Source: Mauremys mutica
Lineage: Eukaryota; Chordata; Testudines; Geoemydidae
Assembly: GCF_020497125.1 (NCBI RefSeq)
Contig: NC_059081.1
Span: forward strand, 20,431,105 to 20,495,104
DNA: 64,000 bases
Direction of reading: 5' to 3'
A program made the translations under genes and the position numbers. Positions 58,724-64,000 of this stretch are shown here, piece after piece. Numbering within the stretch: the first letter of the stretch is position 1; every line of letters begins with the position of its first letter. The notes under the pieces are model-generated. The model was not told where the DNA came from. It ran no database searches and saw only the letters and a list, made by a program, of their open reading frames with translations.

Positions 58724-58886
58724 AAACAAGGTGCATGAGGTAAAATCTTTTATTGGACCAACGTCTACTGGTGAGAGAGACAAGCTTTTGAGTTTACACA
58801 GAGCTCTTCTTCAGGTCGCTCTGTGTAAGCACAAAAGCTCAAAGTCCACTACAAGCTATTACCTCACATCTACCACAACACTGCAT
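58724..58886. mobile_element. Penelope-type inverted tail hairpin, second tail family
   Basis: Left part: AACAAGGTGCATGAGGTAAA, ATCTTTTATTGGACCAACG, AGACAAGCTTTTGAGTTTAC, AGAGCTCTTCTTCAGGTC. Right part mirrors it: GCTCTGTGTAAGCACAAAAG, then TATTACCTCACATCTACCAC. Flanks AGCACATGATGAGA (about 58711-58724) and AGTACATGATTAGA (58887-58900) agree at 12 of 14, a degraded duplication. No coding part. Confidence 0.7.
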
Positions 58887-58900
58887 AGTACATGATTAGA

Positions 58901-60194
58901 GCAGTTATGCAGTTTGATAGATATTCTTAAACTTGTGCAGATGATGTTTACACAGTGCAACTTTAACAGTCCAGTGAGTTTCAATCTTGGAAGCACTGAG
59001 TCAAGTGCTGCACTAAATATATAGCAGTGAGGCCAGAAAATTGTTGGTGTCCTGTCAGTCCTTCACACTTCACAGTGGGAACGATGAACTTTAATCCATA
59101 TTTCCTGTCCAGCCCTTCAAAGCATGACAATACGCTTTATCTGTTGCTGCTATACTAGGAGATTGCTTTCAGCTCTACCACTTGTGGTGTTCTAATGACC
59201 TCGCCTATTTAATCATAACTGGGAGTCAAGTGACGTTTATGGGACACAAATTTTAATTAGCCTTCAAATTAATGGTGAGGGTACTTTGTCTAGCGTTCCT
59301 TTGATTGTGATAATTAATTGGCTGTCATAGGCCAGCCTCCTGTCTTGCAGAGACCATTGAACAGCTTATTTTCAAATATTTATAAAGATGTTTTAGTACA
59401 CATGACTGAAAGCTACATTAATATTTTAATTTCAAGTAGAATAACCTCATTGTCAAATAAAACATAGAGGGTGTTGTAAGTCAAAGAGGGCTTAAATGAA
59501 GCAGCTTTTGAAATGTTGTATTTTATTCTTGTCGATGAAAAAAATAAAAAAAAGTTACCTCCCTTCAGTACATGAAACAAGATAAAGCAAAGGGCGACAG
59601 AATAACTAATCAAATGGAAGTGCTATCAAAGAAAATACAAGAAGTACAAATTGTTTTGACTCCTAGGACTCTAAAGAAGATCAGAATAGCTAGATTTCTT
59701 CAGAATAATCAGCCTACAATCACTTAAATATTAATTTTCATGCTAACACAAAATGTAAACTAAAATTGTGCTTTGCTTTTAAAAAACATTCTGGTTGTAA
59801 GTAATTTTCAAGTGCCTAGTCAAAAATCAGACAATCATATTCTGAAAGACAGGCAGAGACATTGCATCTTTAGACTACCAATCACCCCTCTGGCACTATG
59901 AGAGCTGGGACATAATTGTCAAAATGTTCTCCAAAAAACTGACTCAAAAGTAGTGTGAAATCCATAGCATAAATATTTGACAAGGCATTTATCATTCCAG
60001 ATCTGCAGTTGACCAAAAAGTTAAAAAAAAATCACCAAAAATGTATTTAAAACTATTGCAAAATTAAAGAAATTATTTGAGGATTTAAATAATAAAATGA
60101 TAATAATTCCTATCAACGGAAACATATGTGGACCAGAAGGGAGCTCAAAAAGTTGAGTACAACCCAAATATGCACTGTATTCACTGACAGCCAC
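58901..60194. other. No recognised gene
   Basis: Unassigned AT-rich sequence. 59200-59400 is free of visible repeats. Confidence 0.5.
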
Positions 60195-60206
60195 CGGATG
60201 AGGATA

Positions 60207-60245
60207 AGCAGCAAAGAATCCTGTGGCACCTTATAGACTAACTGA
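60207..60245. mobile_element. 39-bp Penelope-like micro-insertion with 12-bp duplication
   Basis: The insert AGCAGCAAAGAATCCTGTGG plus CACCTTATAGACTAACTGA is the tail of the element at 44674-44873. It is flanked by identical CGGATGAGGATA at 60195-60206 and 60246-60257. It contains nothing else. Confidence 0.88.
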
Positions 60246-60356
60246 CGGATGAGGATAGAATACAATTGTGTGTTAGAATCCTGTTAATACATCTCTCAGC
60301 AACACCATCGTAGTTAAGCCTCACCAAGAGAATGAAAAATTCAAATTGAAGTATAG

Positions 60357-60666
60357 CAGGGGTAGGCAACCTATGGCACGTGTGCCGAAGGTGGCACGTG
60401 AGCTGATTTTCAGCGGCACTCACACTGCCCGGGTCCTGGCCACCGGTCCGGGGGGCTCTGCATTTTAATTTAATTTTAATGAAGTTTCTTAAACATTTTA
60501 AAAACCTTATTTACTTTACATACAACAGTAATTTAGTTATATACTATAGACTTATAGAAAGAGATCTTCTAAAAACATTAAAATGTATTACTGGCACGTG
60601 AAACCTTAAATTCGAGTGAATAAATGAAGACTCGGCACACCACTTCTGAAAGGTTGCCGACCCCTG
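60357..60666. mobile_element. Non-autonomous hAT-type element with perfect duplication
   Basis: Tips CAGGGGTAGGCAACCT and AGGTTGCCGACCCCTG are inverted with one mismatch. AAGTATAG is duplicated perfectly at 60349-60356 and 60667-60674. The tips match the CAGGGGTC family, but the core is AT-rich and contains GTGGCACGTGAGC and GGCACGTGAAACC; it is unlike the GC-rich cores of the other three copies. Confidence 0.93.
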
Positions 60667-60689
60667 AAGTATAGCTATAAGCAAAGATA

Positions 60690-60766
60690 ATGGGTGAAAT
60701 CCTGGCCCCGTTGAAGTCAGTGAGAGTTTAGTCACTGGATCCAACAGGGCCAGTATTTCACCAGGA
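60690..60766. repeat. Short palindromic MITE relic
   Basis: GTGAAATCCTGGCCCCGTTG and CAGGGCCAGTATTTCACC form inverted ends around GAAGTCAGTGAGAG. Related cores with TTCAATGG occur at several other places in the window. Confidence 0.6.
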
Positions 60767-63700
60767 GTCTCCCTCAGAGTTTTGAGGATGCCATTGTCTC
60801 TTTCACTGAAACCTCTGAAGTCCCTAGGGAGTTAGATGAGAACTAAGTACAAATAGGTAGCATGCTCTTTTAACTCCTGTTTATTTTTATGTTATAAGCT
60901 ACAGAATGAAAGTTTGGTGCTGCGCTGTAACATGAAACATGTAGTTCTTCTTCAAGTGTTTAACATGAATTCCACTTCTAGTGTGCATGCACCCCAGGCA
61001 CCGGAGATTGGAATTCTTTTGAAAAGGTGTGTCCATGGGTACAGCCCTCTTGGTATAGCTGAGTGTATAAAGGATGGAGCGGATGTATTTGCCATCCAGT
61101 TCCCTCTTACCAATGGCATAGTTCTTGAATGTGTATATAACTTGATTCCATCTCCCACCACTTGTGTATATTTTGTAGTTCCTTGTAGGATTGTTGTGCA
61201 TGAGAGTGTGGGAAGTTTGAGATGTTTAGGTTTTTAGGTTGGGTTAATTAGGCTGTGAGTTTTGTTATGAGAAGTTGGCTTTGGCTAACTTCTTTTTAGC
61301 AAGCAATAATGAAATAATAAATTAAAAGGCTGTCTAAAATAATGTTACCCTATAAAGTTATAGCAGTGCTTGTGTGTATTTTGTTAACCAATTAGCAATT
61401 GCTTGCTTGCCTGCTTCAAAAATATAAAAATATATGCTAAAAAAAAATAAATTAACTCTGCTTCAAATCAAATTAATTATTAAGCTTTATCCACGCATGC
61501 CTGCGCTGCAACAGTTCCTTACACTTCATTGCAAATGAATAGTAAATATTTGCCTTAAAATTTGCTAGTTGCTGGTACAATACAATTTCTCATTTTCTGT
61601 CATGAATCACATATAGTAAAAGCTCCTAAAATCATATGCATGATGCACAGAATCAGTAGTTATGTCTCATAGAAGCATTTAACAACAGTCAGGGCTTAGC
61701 AAAATGAATGTGGAGATTTTAAGAATACGTTTTGGTAACATCCAATACTAAAAATAATTTCCTGCCCCAATAAATATATAGACCAAATGATTTTAGTGTG
61801 GATTAATATATATGCTATGAGCACCATTCTCATCCCTTTGCCTGCCATGCCTATATCCTGAGCTGCTTTGGCAGCTGGAAAATTTAGGGATTTCACTTCT
61901 GTAAAGGGAATCCCAAGGTGACCCTGAAGGTTTAGCAGGGGGCATGACTGGGGTGCCACTGCACTCTGGTGATCTATGGTGGCTGACAAGTCCCATTGCG
62001 ATTTGTTACAGCCGGATACAACTTGGAAAATTCCTGAAATTGTTCTAAGTTGCATTAAGATGCAGCTGGCCCCAAACTCAAGAGGATGTAAAGGTAGTCT
62101 ACATCCATCTTTGCCACTCTGCTCTTAGCTGAAGATCTGGTTTAAAGTCTTTCTTCCAGGCACAAGGGCAAATTCTGATTTGCGTTACAACAGAATAAAT
62201 CTGGAATATCAACTAAAGCCAACTGAGTAGGCATCCCTCATGAAGTGAATAAAGTTACTATTTTATAGTGGTGTAAACAAGATCAGAATCTGTCTCATTA
62301 TGTGCAGAAACACTGGGTACTCTATCAGCTAAGTTGAATTAGATCACTATTAAAGAGATGTTTTCACTTTCAAATTTATGTTACATGGACACCGACCAAT
62401 AGAAATTTGGTTGAGTCTGCCTCTCGTTAAGACTAGCAATCACATCTATGGAAACAGCAGCTCATGTTCCACAGCAGAAGCACTGATGCAAAAGTCTAGG
62501 GCCAAATCCTGGTCCCATTGACTTCAATAGGAGCAGGACTGAGCACTTTAGACTGATATTCATCAGAAATTTTTTGCTTACTGACATTCACCGGATGATA
62601 TTTACACATCTTAAATGTTACCTGAATATACATATTTCTTCAATGATTCTATAAAAGAAAAAGTAGGGTTTAAAATGTTCAATGAAATAAAATATATGGA
62701 CACACACCTTCTGAGTTATTAACACTTATGCACCATTGCAGAACCTTTAAGATAGAGGTTTTATAATGAGCAGAAACTGTCTGGCTTTTTTAACTGAATT
62801 TAACCATTTTACTTCCTGTATAATATATTTTCTTACTTCCCTTTAATTTCCTTTCCTTTTGGTTTTTATATTGCCTATATAATTGTATGTCCTAACTTTA
62901 AAAATTACCCAACACAATGAATTAAATATGTAGAACTTCATTTAAATAAGTCAGTCAACAATTTTTTTATAAAGTATTTCACACTTCATTGTAGAAACAT
63001 AGGCAAAATGACTATTATAACCAAAATGAAAAATACTGTTCAATTTAAAAAATGTACTTAAACAAGAACCTGAAAAAGTTTATGATATGCATAACATTGT
63101 TTCAAGCAAACCTGCACTAGTATTACATAAATCAAGAGTTTATAAAGGCCTCAATATGGCAAAGTTTAGAAATAGGTAGTATGCATGCACATAGTACAAC
63201 AAAAATCTTTTATAAAACAGCAGTTATTTTTTGTAATACTTGTACAAAGGGAATAAAGAGCAACCACAAACATATTTAATCTGTTAGGTTAATATATTAT
63301 GACAGGTAAAAGTCAATCATGTTTAGCAGAGGAACAAAAACCCCTCCACAGTATGTGTGTACATAAGTATTTTGTGCCTTTAAAGTTATGTATAAAATAT
63401 TTCAGTTCTTTTTACAACTTAAAGAAATTGTACTACTTATTTCTGTCAAAATTCAAAAAGGCAAGTGGAATTTTTTTTTGTTTTTATTCTTCACAACTAC
63501 ATAAAATAAACCAGTACCAGAGAAAGTACTGGAAACCAATTACATTGATACTCTCCACTTTTGATAATGGGGTTTTGACATTTAACCCAAAAGTATTAAA
63601 ATTAATTCACAATTGGTCTGAAATACGTTTCAGTAATATATAATATTGATCAGCGGTATCATAGACTATCATCATTAGTATAAACTGCTATGTTTTGAAT

Positions 63701-64000
63701 TTAATATATCTGGGCAAGGATGATTTTTTTTTCTTACTGGGTAAATCAGAATACTGTTATCAATGTGTGTGCTTACATTTTATTTTTGTTCTACTGCTTG
63801 GTGTGTGATAAGGGATTGATCATCCACAAATATTGCATGTGATTGAGTGAATAAACATATAATACATGTGTAGGCAATGCCCTCTTGTGCTCTAGGGTGG
63901 CTACTGTACTGCAGGACTGCTGGAGTTCATAGGCCTTGTCCCACAGCAAGTAAGGTCTTTCAACTTTCAAGATGTATTTCTACTATGGTCTATAAGGTTT
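60767..64000. other. No recognised gene; short relic at 62500-62545
   Basis: About 3.2 kb of AT-rich, unassigned sequence. A single-sided relic CAAATCCTGGTCCCATTGAC lies at 62500-62545. The 107- and 114-codon frames at 60914 and 63299 have no recognisable domain. No promoter, RNA gene or repeat end seen. Confidence 0.5.

Noticed and set aside
1..64000. CRISPR arrays, operons, ribosome binding sites, bacterial origins
   Set aside because: None seen. Repeat content is vertebrate and no regularly spaced identical short repeats occur.

Overview
The window is a stretch of nuclear DNA from a reptile, almost certainly a cryptodire turtle. I see no host exon, no host RNA gene and no operon-like layout. 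The organism call rests on the repeats: CR1 LINEs with turtle-type 3' UTRs, a tRNA-derived SINE of the cryptodire type (39044-39214), Penelope-like retroelement tails, and many non-autonomous hAT-type elements of kinds I associate with turtles. Background DNA between repeats is AT-rich, with no open reading frame I can assign to a gene. It is best read as intergenic or deep intronic sequence.

Layout. 1-2440 holds a degenerate minus-strand CR1 with reverse transcriptase, endonuclease and ORF1 esterase-like relics, split by a small hAT-type element. It is followed by a long near-perfect inverted repeat (2456-2816). 4850-6260 has AT-rich and unclassified repeats. 8710-9200 is a solo LTR with intact 5-bp duplications. 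11347-15650 has two copies of an unclassified repeat family plus hAT-type elements, including a GC-rich one (13614-14296). 19571-21365 is a second CR1 with a nested hAT-type element. 22254-24415 holds two Penelope-like insertions, the larger with two GIY-YIG relics in inverted orientation. 25159-25614 and 29128-29720 hold further small elements. 30740-36170 has MIR-type SINE relics, LTR and LINE remnants and a TG...CA-bounded element with a tRNA-like core. 36799-37081, 39044-39214, 41056-41776, 43747-43922 and 44674-44873 are more insertions. 45571-47560 is a nested stack: a non-LTR element inside a MIR-type SINE that also carries a hAT-type element. 48705-49998 packs two hAT-type elements and an LTR. 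52157-53090 is a large hAT-type element with three palindromic modules. 54441-57065 is a composite CR1 with two hAT-type insertions and an apparent templated re-insertion of its own CR1/hAT junction. 58724-60666 has a Penelope-type hairpin, a 39-bp micro-insertion and a hAT-type element. 60767-64000 shows nothing I recognise.

The most interesting themes are as follows. First, repeated head-to-head inverted Penelope-like tails, several flanked by 12-14 bp duplications. Second, two foldback or templated rearrangements (2456-2816; 56671-56960). Third, the dating information in the nested insertions. No gene network can be inferred: every coding relic belongs to a mobile element and is broken. 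Family names come from recognition by eye; no alignment or search was run.
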